Shown here: positions 1 through 5,990 of the stretch, piece by piece
Position numbering within the stretch: the first letter of the stretch is position 1
Layout of the letters: every line of letters begins with the position of its first letter
Assembly (NCBI GenBank): GCA_002352135.1
Contig: DEHW01000136.1
Coordinates: forward strand, 1 to 5,990
Reading direction: 5' to 3'
DNA from: Lysobacterales bacterium UBA2790
GTDB taxonomy: Bacteria; Pseudomonadota; Gammaproteobacteria; Xanthomonadales; Xanthomonadaceae
DNA: 5,990 bases
Notes under the pieces: generated by a model
Database searches by the model: none
What the model was told of the DNA's origin: nothing
What the model saw: the letters and a program-made list of their open reading frames with translations, nothing else
Position numbers and translations under genes: made by a program

Positions 1-1193
1 CGCGGCATGTCGTGGTTGTCGTAGAAGGTGGTCAGGTCATAGGGATTGGCGTAGGGGCTGTCCTGCAGAAACAACGCCTTGTCCAGTGCCTCGAAGCCTT
101 CGCCCTTGGCGAATACCGCCTCCATGGCCTGTTTCATGGGGAAATCCAGCACGCTGATGCTGCCGTTTTCTTTCCAAGTGAAAGGGGCGATGGCCGCCGC
201 GTCGTAATCGAAGGCTTCGCCGAACATGTAGAAGCCCGGATGTTTGGCGCGGATGCGTTCCGCAAAGGCACGCCAGAAATCGTGCGACATGTATTTGATC
301 GTGTCGATGCGAAACGCGGCTGCGCCTTGATCGATCCACTGCGAGTAAGCGCCCACCATGTAATCAAGTAAGGCCGGGTTGCTGTCGTCGAAGTTGCTCA
401 ATTGCGCGAGCTCCACACTCGGCAGATACCAGCGATGCAGCGGATTGTTGGCCGGGTCAAGCTGGTCATGCGGCAGGTTCTGATGGTCGGCCAGCAGATT
501 GCCGTCGGCATCGTAGAGTTTGCCGAATTCCGGCTGATCGATCGGCCCGAATGCCGGCGTGCCGTGGTTGCCGACGATATCGAGTACGGTCTTGAGGCCT
601 TTTTCGCGCATGGCGGTGGTGAACAGCGCGAAGTCGAGATCCGCACTGGGCAGATGTTCATCGAGACGCCAGAAATTCACCCCCCAGTAGCCGTGATAGC
701 CCGCCTTGCCGCGGTCGGTCAGGATGCTGCCCCACTGGATTTCGTCGCCACCCGCAAAGGCGGCATCGGGGTTGTCGACGATGGGCGTGATCCAGACGCT
801 GCTGAATCCCATATCGCGAATGTAGTCGGCATGGTTCAGCACGCCTTTGAAGTCACCGCCCAGGTAACCGATGTTGTCCGTGCCGCCGTTCGGGCCTTTG
901 AGCGGAATATCGAAACTTCTATGGTCGCCCCCCTGATCGCGTTGGTCGTTGCTCGGGTCGCCATTGACGAAGCGATCTGTGACGACGAAGTAGATGGCTT
1001 CGGATGCGAAGGGCTCGCGGGTACCGAAAATGCCGTCGTTGCCGGACGCGATGTGTGCAGCCGCAGTCGGTGGGTTTTCAGCGGGAGCGGACGTCGACGC
1101 CACCGGTGGCGATGAATCACCGCAGGCAGTCAGACTCAGCAACAGGGCGGCAGTCAGCCGTCGGAGGGCGTGGGGCGGCGGGTCGAAAGACAT
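1..1193 (-). CDS. GH13 alpha-amylase-family lipoprotein, 3' end cut off by the window edge
   Basis: Likely hydrolyses (or transglycosylates) alpha-1,4-glucans such as starch or maltodextrin outside the cytoplasm. The 397 visible residues start with a lipoprotein signal: a short arginine-bearing N-region, a leucine-rich core and a lipobox LTAC with Cys24, then a Ser/Pro/Ala-rich linker to about residue 50. The catalytic barrel begins near VVTDRF (70-75). GH13 region I is DIVGNH (205-210). Region II is FRIDTIKY, with Arg295 and nucleophile Asp297. Region III is FGEAF, with acid/base Glu326. Region IV is YDNHD, with Asp395, right at the window edge. All three catalytic carboxylates are therefore present. 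Region II has Tyr301 where many amylases and CGTases have His (KH). The ATG at 1193 is preceded by GGAG eight bases upstream. It lies 24 bases after the transporter stop, so co-transcription is likely. The subfamily (amylase, CGTase or cyclomaltodextrinase type) cannot be settled; the C-terminal domain is missing from view. Confidence 0.93.
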   Translation of the reverse strand, partial: MSFDPPPHALRRLTAALLLSLTACGDSSPPVASTSAPAENPPTAAAHIASGNDGIFGTREPFASEAIYFVVTDRFVNGDPSNDQRDQGGDHRSFDIPLKGPNGGTDNIGYLGGDFKGVLNHADYIRDMGFSSVWITPIVDNPDAAFAGGDEIQWGSILTDRGKAGYHGYWGVNFWRLDEHLPSADLDFALFTTAMREKGLKTVLDIVGNHGTPAFGPIDQPEFGKLYDADGNLLADHQNLPHDQLDPANNPLHRWYLPSVELAQLSNFDDSNPALLDYMVGAYSQWIDQGAAAFRIDTIKYMSHDFWRAFAERIRAKHPGFYMFGEAFDYDAAAIAPFTWKENGSISVLDFPMKQAMEAVFAKGEGFEALDKALFLQDSPYANPYDLTTFYDNHDMP

Positions 1194-1217
1194 GGTCTGG
1201 GCTCCGGGAGTGGGCGG

Positions 1218-2669
1218 TCAAACGCTGCGAACACGCAGCACGGCAAGGCTGGCCAGGATGAAACTCGTGCCGCCGATGATCAGCGCGAAGATCGGTTGGC
1301 CAGAGAACAGGTGCTTGAGCAAAACACCCAACAAGGTTGCCGCGACCAGTTGCGGGATCACGATGAAGAAATTGAACACGCCCATGTAGGTGCCCATCTT
1401 CTGTGCAGGCACGCTGTCGGCCAGCATGGCGTAGGGCAATGACAGGATCGACGCCCACGCAAAGCCCACGCCGACCATCGGCAGCAGCAACCAATGCGGG
1501 TCATCGATCCAGTAAAACGACAACAGACTTGCCGCGCCGAGCCAGAGATTGATCATGTGACTGAGCTTCAGACCGGCCACGCGGACCAGCCATGGAATGC
1601 AGATCGCGGCCAGCACCGAAAAGCCGTTGTAGCCCGCAAACAACACGCCGACCCAGTCCGCCGCATTGTTGTAGGCCTGTGAAGTCGTGTCCGTGGTGCC
1701 GTAGTGATGGGCCGCCACGCCTGCGGTGGTGTAGATCCACATTCCGAACAGACCAAACCACGAGAAGAACTGCACCCAGGCGAGTTGCCGCATGGTTTCC
1801 GGCATGGCGACGATGTCATCGAGCAAATGGCGCAACAGTCCATTCGGAAGCGAGGCGCGCATCAGGAACAGACTGGAGGCGGTGACCAGGCCACCACCCA
1901 GCAGGTACAGCTCACGGTCCAGATGGTATTGCCACACGGTTGAGATCAGCAGCAAACCTGCTGCCCCCAGCAACGCCGCCAGCCAGGTCGGGAAGTGTGC
2001 TGTTGCGGTCGATGGCGAGTGCGCCGCCTCGTGGGTGGCCAGCACTTCAGGTGGATACTCGCGTGTGCTGAAGATGGTCCAGCCGACTGCCGCAAACAGC
2101 ACGATGCCGCCGAACACGAAGGCGTAGCGCACGGTGTCGGGAATCTCTCCGGCTGGCGCGACGTTGCTCATGCCGGCCTGCGTCAGTAACCAGGGCAGGG
2201 CACTCGCCACTACGGCACCGACGCCGATGAAGAAGCTCTGCATGGCGTAGCCGGTTGCCCGCTGCTCGGAGGGCAATTGATCGCCGACATAAGCACGGAA
2301 GGGCTCCATGGCGACATTGATCGAGGCATCCAGAATCCACAGCATGCCCGCCGCGATCCACAGAGCGGGTGAGTAGGGCATGGCAATCAGGGCGAGACTG
2401 GCGAGGATCGCACCGACCAGAAAATACGGTCGGCGGCGTCCGAGGCGCGTCCAAGTCCGATCCGAGTAGTAACCGATCAGCGGCTGCACCAGCAAACCAG
2501 TGAGCGGTGCGGCGATCCACAGTGCGGGGATGTCGTCCACCTTGGCGCCCAAGGTCTGGAAGATGCGGCTGACGTTGGCGTTCTGCAACGCAAAGCCGAA
2601 CTGGATACCGAGAAATCCAAAACACATGTTCCAGATCTGCCAGAACGACAGACGCGGTTTGCTGCTCAT
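1218..2669 (-). CDS. MFS/GPH-type sugar transporter (maltose/sucrose family, SLC45/SUT-like)
   Basis: Predicted inner-membrane sugar:cation symporter of 483 residues with about 12 hydrophobic segments and a longer hydrophilic loop near 203-225 between the two halves. Family signs: the loop 2-3 motif GYYSDRTWTRLGRRRP (66-81), with Asp70, Arg71 and the RRRP end. Next is D-x3-N-x4-P-x-R at 114-125 (Asp114, Asn118, Pro123, Arg125). In the C-terminal half, LPYAMLADSVP (411-421) is followed by GVFNFFIVIPQ (430-440). The last stretch closely resembles plant sucrose carriers. Substrate is inferred as maltose or another small alpha-glucoside because the next gene is an amylase; sucrose is an alternative. 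The reading frame stays open upstream to 2924. The ATG at 2669 is chosen because it has a strong ribosome binding site, begins a normal family N-terminus (KPRLSFWQIWNMCFGFLGIQ), and avoids overlap with the divergent gene. It is the first gene of a probable two-gene operon with the amylase. Confidence 0.93.
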   Translation of the reverse strand: MSSKPRLSFWQIWNMCFGFLGIQFGFALQNANVSRIFQTLGAKVDDIPALWIAAPLTGLLVQPLIGYYSDRTWTRLGRRRPYFLVGAILASLALIAMPYSPALWIAAGMLWILDASINVAMEPFRAYVGDQLPSEQRATGYAMQSFFIGVGAVVASALPWLLTQAGMSNVAPAGEIPDTVRYAFVFGGIVLFAAVGWTIFSTREYPPEVLATHEAAHSPSTATAHFPTWLAALLGAAGLLLISTVWQYHLDRELYLLGGGLVTASSLFLMRASLPNGLLRHLLDDIVAMPETMRQLAWVQFFSWFGLFGMWIYTTAGVAAHHYGTTDTTSQAYNNAADWVGVLFAGYNGFSVLAAICIPWLVRVAGLKLSHMINLWLGAASLLSFYWIDDPHWLLLPMVGVGFAWASILSLPYAMLADSVPAQKMGTYMGVFNFFIVIPQLVAATLLGVLLKHLFSGQPIFALIIGGTSFILASLAVLRVRSV

Positions 2670-2674
2670 GTCCA

Positions 2675-2681
2675 CTCCCCT
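2675..2681 (-). promoter_or_regulatory. Ribosome binding site that fixes the transporter start
   Basis: On the minus strand AGGGGAG stands five bases before the ATG at 2669. It supports this start over in-frame upstream codons reaching to 2924, which would add 85 mostly polar, arginine-rich residues with no membrane-protein character. Confidence 0.75.
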
Positions 2682-2805
2682 GCTGTGCACCGGCTCGCAG
2701 CGTACCGGTTCCGGCACACCGCGCATCGCTTCAAGGCGACAACTCATTGGCAACCCGCGCGTGAGCCGCAAGGGTAGGCGGCGTGGCGCGGCGTCGACAA
2801 CCAAC

Positions 2806-2821
2806 GTGCATACGTATTCAC
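2806..2821. promoter_or_regulatory. Probable LacI-family operator in the divergent control region
   Basis: GTGCATACGTATTCAC is a 16-bp palindrome with a single mismatched base pair and a central CG. It fits the general LacI/GalR-family half-site pattern TGnAnnCGnnTnCA. It lies 137 bases upstream of the transporter start and 87 bases upstream of the hydrolase start. On the minus strand a weak promoter-like pair follows directly: TTGTCG (2800-2795) and TACCCT (2776-2771), 18 bases apart. This would place the operator just upstream of or against the -35 box of the transporter-amylase operon. The LacI-family protein at 3704-4735 is the natural candidate to bind it. The palindrome is seen directly; the binding protein and the promoter are inferences. 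Confidence 0.55.
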
Positions 2822-2827
2822 CGGGAA

Positions 2828-2849
2828 GTGACGTGTGCGGCACGCTCAC
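2828..2849. repeat. Imperfect inverted repeat next to the putative operator
   Basis: GTGACGTG and CACG-c-TCAC form an eight-base-pair inverted repeat with one bulged base (C2845) around the five-base centre TGCGG. It starts seven bases right of the putative operator and ends 59 bases before the hydrolase start. It could be a second protein-binding site or a hairpin in a hydrolase leader RNA. It has no following T-run, so it does not look like a terminator. In a GC-rich sequence it could also be chance. Confidence 0.35.
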
Positions 2850-2896
2850 TCTGGCGTGACGCGCATTGGGTAAGCTCGTGCGTCGGTATCGACCTT

Positions 2897-2902
2897 GAGG
2901 AG
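2897..2902 (+). promoter_or_regulatory. Ribosome binding site that fixes the hydrolase start
   Basis: GAGGAG stands six bases before the ATG at 2909, and the ATG leads straight into a signal peptide. This rules out the in-frame upstream start at 2783, which would put 42 extra polar residues before the signal sequence. Confidence 0.8.
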
Positions 2903-2908
2903 ATTTCC

Positions 2909-3703
2909 ATGCGCCTTCCCCCACTTCTACTGCTGCTGAGTACCGTCGTCAGCACGCCTTCGCTCGCGGCCCTGCAGACCCGGCAGGTGTCATGGACTCA
3001 CGAGGACACCCGCTTCGAAGGCGTTCTGGTGCATGACGAGGCGAAGAAGGGATTGCCCGGACTGCTGATGGTGCCGAACTGGATGGGCGTCAATGACTCC
3101 GCCGTCGCGAAGGCACGTCAGTTGGCCGAGAAGGGCTATGTGGTGCTGGTCGCCGATGTGTATGGCGTCGACGTGCGTCCACAGACCGCCGAGGAGGCCA
3201 GTGCGGCCGCAAAGACCCTGTATGCCGACCGCTCACTATTGCGGGCACGCGCCGGTGCCGCACTGGATCAGTTGATTGCCCAAGCCGAAACGGGCCTGGA
3301 CGGTTCACGCCTCGCCGCTGCGGGCTTCTGCTTTGGTGGTTCCACCGTGCTGGAATTGGCGCGTAGTGGTCGCGATGATCTTGATGCCGTGGTGTCGTTT
3401 CACGGCGGTCTGTCGACGTCGTCGCCTGCTGGGGCGGGCGACATCAAGACCTCGGTGCTGGTCTTGAATGGGGCTGAAGACCGTTACGTCAGCGCCGAAG
3501 ACATCGCCACCTTCCAGCAGGAAATGTCGGCTTCTGGCGCGGATTGGCAATTCACCAATCTGGCGGGCGCGGTGCATTGCTTTGCCGAGTTCGATGCCAA
3601 CGCCGGTCCGGGCTGTCAGTACCACCCGCGCGCGGCAAAGCGCGCCTTTGCGGCCATGCAGGATTGGTTGCAGGAACACTTCGAGTCTGGCGCCAATCCC
3701 TGA
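2909..3703 (+). CDS. Secreted dienelactone hydrolase-family alpha/beta hydrolase
   Basis: 264-residue protein of the dienelactone hydrolase (DLH, carboxymethylenebutenolidase-like) family. The first 20 residues form a Sec signal peptide: MRLPP, then a run of leucines, then TPSLA with predicted cleavage after Ala20. The mature enzyme would thus act in the periplasm or outside. The expected Cys-Asp-His triad is visible: the nucleophile elbow GFCFGG (139-144) with Cys141, Asp191 in NGAEDRYV, and His223 in AVHCF. The motif VPNWMGVND (55-63), just after the first strand, is also typical of the family, as is the VVLVADVYG strand (78-86). Length matches a DLH domain plus leader. The substrate is unknown; classical members open lactone rings in chloroaromatic breakdown, but no such pathway genes lie here, and many secreted homologues are uncharacterised esterases. 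It is divergent from the transporter operon, and its TGA directly abuts the stop of the convergent regulator. Confidence 0.9.
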   Translation: MRLPPLLLLLSTVVSTPSLAALQTRQVSWTHEDTRFEGVLVHDEAKKGLPGLLMVPNWMGVNDSAVAKARQLAEKGYVVLVADVYGVDVRPQTAEEASAAAKTLYADRSLLRARAGAALDQLIAQAETGLDGSRLAAAGFCFGGSTVLELARSGRDDLDAVVSFHGGLSTSSPAGAGDIKTSVLVLNGAEDRYVSAEDIATFQQEMSASGADWQFTNLAGAVHCFAEFDANAGPGCQYHPRAAKRAFAAMQDWLQEHFESGANP

Positions 3704-4735
3704 TCAGGTATCTGTCGTTGAACTCTGCCGCACAACCAGCTTGACCGGCAGGCGTTGACTGCGCGTCTCTTTTGCGTGGATCTGATCGATCAAGGTGTCA
3801 ACCAGAATTTGCCCAGCCAGACGCGTGTCCTGAGCCACTGTCGATAGCGCGGGGCGGGCATGACGAGCCATGGGAATATCGTCGAAGCCGACCACCGAAA
3901 CGTCTTCCGGAACGCGCAGTCCGCGTTCCGCCAGCACTTGCATCGCACCAATGGCAATCAGGTCCGAGGCGGCAAAAAGGGCGTCGAAAGACGAGCCGCG
4001 ATTGAGCAGGGCTTCCATCGCAGCACGACCATCGCTCTCCGACGACAGCGCGCTGACACGTAGCTCATTGGTGGGCGTCAAGCCCGCTTCCCGCAGGGCC
4101 TTTTGATAGCCGCGAAAGCGTGCCTGGAACTCGGGGTAGTGTCGGGAAGAGTCACCAATCCAGGCGATGCGCCGACGTCCCTGGGCCAGCAGATGACGCG
4201 TGGCTTCAAGGCCGCCGAGCGCATTGTCGCTACCGATGGAGACGCCGGGCTGGCCTTCGATCACCGCGCCCCAACGCACGAAGCGCGTGCCCTGGGCGAC
4301 CAGTTGTTCGAGGCGCGCGCGGTAGACCTCATAGTCGCCATAGCCCAGCAGGATGAGTCCGTCTGCCTTCTTGCTGTCCTCGAACTCGGCATGCCAGTCC
4401 TGACTCATCTGCTGGAACGAGATCAGCAGGTCATAGCCTCGCGCCGCGCAGGCACGCGTGATCGAGGCCAGCATGGCGTGAAAGAACGGATTGATGAACG
4501 AATCGTCGATGTTCTCGTCTTCAAACAACAGCAGTGCCAGCGTTTCGGAGTGCTGACAGCGCAGGTTGGACGCATTCTTGTCGACCTTGTAGTTCAGCTT
4601 GGCAGCGATCTCTTGCACCTTTCGCCGAGTGGCTTCGTTGACCAGTGGACTGTCACGCAAGGCACGCGACACCGTGGGCTGCGAGACCCCAGCGAGGTGC
4701 GCGATATCAAATGAGGTGACTTTGCCTTTGGCCAC
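3704..4735 (-). CDS. LacI/GalR-family transcriptional regulator
   Basis: Sugar-responsive DNA-binding regulator, 343 residues from the chosen GTG start, the usual length of the family. The N-terminal helix-turn-helix is [20 protein letters not shown] (7-26), followed by [18 protein letters not shown] (27-44). A hinge with NASNLR (54-59) leads into a periplasmic-binding-protein-like effector domain from about residue 63. That domain ends with the typical stretch [20 protein letters not shown] and a conserved Leu-Ser-Thr-Val. It probably controls the nearby transporter-amylase operon through the palindrome at 2806-2821, with maltose or another alpha-glucoside as signal; this rests on context only. 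The frame is open to another GTG at 4849, but that adds 38 residues before a normal LacI N-terminus and has no ribosome binding site. The GTG at 4735 has only a weak GGA about ten bases upstream, so the start is less certain than the gene. Confidence 0.92.
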   Translation of the reverse strand: MAKGKVTSFDIAHLAGVSQPTVSRALRDSPLVNEATRRKVQEIAAKLNYKVDKNASNLRCQHSETLALLLFEDENIDDSFINPFFHAMLASITRACAARGYDLLISFQQMSQDWHAEFEDSKKADGLILLGYGDYEVYRARLEQLVAQGTRFVRWGAVIEGQPGVSIGSDNALGGLEATRHLLAQGRRRIAWIGDSSRHYPEFQARFRGYQKALREAGLTPTNELRVSALSSESDGRAAMEALLNRGSSFDALFAASDLIAIGAMQVLAERGLRVPEDVSVVGFDDIPMARHARPALSTVAQDTRLAGQILVDTLIDQIHAKETRSQRLPVKLVVRQSSTTDT

Positions 4736-4795
4736 GTACGCCGATTCCAGAAAGCTGCCGGCGCCATTCTCGCAAGCTCGGGCCGGAAAGCGTAG

Positions 4796-4822
4796 GGCTG
4801 CGCGGACCGTAGGCCGCGAGCC
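4796..4822. repeat. GC-rich hairpin in the divergent gap upstream of the regulator
   Basis: GGCT-g-CGCGG-a-CC pairs with GG-CCGCG-AGCC around a three-base loop GTA, giving 11 base pairs with two single-base bulges. It lies 61 bases upstream of the regulator's chosen GTG and 78 bases before the repeat-protein ATG. No T-run follows on either strand, so it is not a standard terminator. It could fold in the regulator's leader RNA; no function can be shown from sequence. Confidence 0.4.
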
Positions 4823-4889
4823 TGAGTGGTTTCCCGGATGGGCTTGCACAGATTATTGATGTGCAATGCGCATGCGGACGGTCGCGATT

Positions 4890-4893
4890 GGAG
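4890..4893 (+). promoter_or_regulatory. Ribosome binding site of the repeat protein
   Basis: GGAG stands six bases before the ATG at 4900. The frame opens directly into a Sec-type signal peptide, so this start is well supported over the internal ATG at residue 12, which would remove the charged N-region. Confidence 0.6.
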
Positions 4894-4899
4894 CGCAAC

Positions 4900-5990
4900 A
4901 TGAAGAAGTTACCCCCGGTTGGTCGGGTTGCGATGTTCAGTGCATGCTTGTTTGGGGCTAGCCAGTACGTGTCGGCCTTGCCCGCCTTCAGCGAAGTCAC
5001 GCCGCTTGATGATGGCTACTTCAGCACCCCGATTGACAGCGACTTCTGGGTCACTTCGCTGGCACCGGCGGATGTCGATGCGGATGGTGACCTCGATCTC
5101 GCAGTGCTTGGCTACAGCGTCGTCTACAACGTTTCCGCCACGGAGGCGCTTCTGGTTCTGCGCAACGATGGACTCGGACAGGACGGTCGTTGGCGATTTA
5201 CCCCCCAACCCATGGACATGGGTGAACTCTATTCGGGCAGTTCCGATCTGGCTTGGGGAGACTATGACGGGGATGGCGACCATGATCTCCTGGTTGGCAC
5301 GGAGGGGATGACGCGACTCTATCGAAACGACGCGGGCCAGTTGAGTGATAGCGGGTTGAGCTTTCCAGGCTATCTCGAAGATTCGTCCTACTCCGGCGCT
5401 TACGACCTCCGATCAATCACTTGGGCGGATGCGGACAATGATGGGGACCTGGACGTGTTCCTGCCCACCACCGATGGTGACGCGTTCCCGGCGTTTGACT
5501 CGGTGCTGATGCGCAATGATGGCCCGAACGGACTGGGAGGATGGGTGTTCACCGAGGTGCGGACTGGCTTCGACGTTGGCGTTAACGTCCAGACGAGTTG
5601 GATCGACGACGACAACGATGGTGACCTCGACTTGATGGTCGCAAACGTCGACCCCTACTACGACACCGCCTATGTTCGGCGCTATCGCAATGACCCGACG
5701 GGTTTTGTTGCGGTCGAGCTGTTGCCCGTCGCCATTCAATACGGGCTGGCGGACTGGGGTGACCTCAATGCGGACGGCCGGACGGACATGCTGGTGGCCG
5801 GCAATCTTCTGGACCCGGACGGCAACTACCGCACCGCCATTCGCACACACACCGCGCAAGCAGACGGCAGCTATCTTCAGTCAACCCTTCCCGGACCAGA
5901 TGTCCCCTGGCTGGATATCCATGCAGCCAGTTGGGCGGACTTTGATTCCGACGGTGACGTGGACCTGTTGGCCACCGGCAGTTATGTCGG
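4900..5990 (+). CDS. Secreted FG-GAP/VCBS repeat protein with calcium-type loops, 3' end cut off
   Basis: The 363 visible residues begin with a Sec signal peptide (MKKLPPVGRVAMF..., likely cleaved after VSA, residue 26). Then come six FG-GAP/VCBS-type repeats, each carrying a DxDxDGDxD calcium-type loop: DVDADGDLD (58-66), DYDGDGDHD (121-129), DADNDGDLD (177-185), DDDNDGDLD (236-244), DLNADGRTD (288-296) and DFDSDGDVD (347-355). Repeat spacing is 52-63 residues. In repeats 2-6 a Trp sits two residues before the first loop Asp (Trp119, 175, 234, 286, 345). Such repeats form beta-propeller blades as in integrin alpha chains; bacterial members are exported or surface proteins, often of unknown function. 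Repeat 5 has Asn290 and Arg294 in place of two acidic positions and may bind metal poorly. The ATG has GGAG six bases upstream. Cys16 is a weak lipobox alternative (FSAC, Phe at -3). Later domains, such as a sorting tag, may lie beyond the window. Confidence 0.9.
   Translation, partial: MKKLPPVGRVAMFSACLFGASQYVSALPAFSEVTPLDDGYFSTPIDSDFWVTSLAPADVDADGDLDLAVLGYSVVYNVSATEALLVLRNDGLGQDGRWRFTPQPMDMGELYSGSSDLAWGDYDGDGDHDLLVGTEGMTRLYRNDAGQLSDSGLSFPGYLEDSSYSGAYDLRSITWADADNDGDLDVFLPTTDGDAFPAFDSVLMRNDGPNGLGGWVFTEVRTGFDVGVNVQTSWIDDDNDGDLDLMVANVDPYYDTAYVRRYRNDPTGFVAVELLPVAIQYGLADWGDLNADGRTDMLVAGNLLDPDGNYRTAIRTHTAQADGSYLQSTLPGPDVPWLDIHAASWADFDSDGDVDLLATGSYV

Noticed and set aside
402..1115. 237-codon plus-strand open frame opposite the amylase
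   Set aside because: Its product shows no recognisable domain, while the minus-strand frame carries all GH13 catalytic motifs; long antisense frames are common opposite GC-rich genes.
2684..2718. Inverted TGTG/CCGG and CCGG/CACA arms upstream of the transporter
   Set aside because: The arms are short, need a two-base insertion to align, and are built from GC-rich words expected by chance here.
2866..2892. TTGGGT and TATCGA as a hydrolase promoter
   Set aside because: The spacer is only 15 bases and transcription would begin at about the ribosome binding site, leaving no usable leader.
2783..2908. 42-residue N-terminal extension of the dienelactone hydrolase
   Set aside because: It would bury the signal peptide, and GAGGAG is placed correctly for the ATG at 2909.
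2670..2924. 85-residue N-terminal extension of the transporter up to 2924
   Set aside because: The extension is polar, has no family similarity, overlaps the hydrolase start on the other strand and would cover the control region; the ATG at 2669 has a strong ribosome binding site.
4103..4714. 203-codon plus-strand open frame opposite the LacI-family gene
   Set aside because: It is antisense to an unmistakable helix-turn-helix and effector domain and has no recognisable domain of its own.
4863..4876. ATGCGCAT core as a second LacI-type operator for autoregulation
   Set aside because: Only the inner eight bases are symmetric; the outer positions do not pair and do not match the site at 2806-2821.
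5413..5859. 148-codon minus-strand open frame opposite the repeat protein
   Set aside because: Its valine/isoleucine-rich composition is the mirror of the Asp/Asn/Gly codons (GAC, GAT) in the calcium loops of the plus-strand gene.

Overview
The window is GC-rich and gene-dense, with short gaps between genes. It looks like a free-living Gram-negative bacterium. The lipoprotein alpha-amylase, the sucrose/maltose-type sugar transporter and the LacI regulator with a '[19 protein letters not shown]' DNA-binding helix together are most like maltodextrin loci of the Xanthomonadales/Lysobacterales (Gammaproteobacteria), with Caulobacter-type loci as the nearest alternative. This assignment is an inference from gene content and protein style, not from a database search.

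Layout, left to right. Positions 1-1193 (minus) hold a GH13 alpha-amylase-family lipoprotein whose C-terminal part lies beyond the left edge. Immediately upstream on the same strand (1218-2669) is a 12-helix MFS/GPH-type sugar transporter. Only 24 bases separate them, so they very likely form one transporter-amylase operon. A 239-bp divergent control region (2670-2908) follows. It carries a 16-bp near-perfect palindrome with central CG (2806-2821) of the LacI-family operator type. Rightward from it runs a secreted dienelactone hydrolase-family protein (2909-3703). Its stop codon abuts, with zero spacing, the stop codon of a convergent LacI-family regulator (3704-4735, minus). A second divergent gap (4736-4899) has a GC-rich hairpin. 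After it comes a secreted FG-GAP/VCBS calcium-loop repeat protein (4900 to beyond the right edge).

How the parts fit: the amylase would be membrane-anchored outside the cytoplasm and would cut alpha-glucans to short maltodextrins or glucose oligomers. The MFS protein would carry a small sugar such as maltose across the inner membrane. The LacI-family protein is the obvious candidate to sense a sugar and control the operon through the palindrome at 2806-2821. The hydrolase and the repeat protein have no clear link to sugar use and may simply be neighbours.

I found no RNA genes, insertion sequences, CRISPR array or phage-like genes. Nothing here amounts to a clearly new biological system. The most useful leads are the putative operator, the zero-spaced convergent gene pair, the periplasmic dienelactone hydrolase inside a sugar locus, and the calcium-loop repeat protein.
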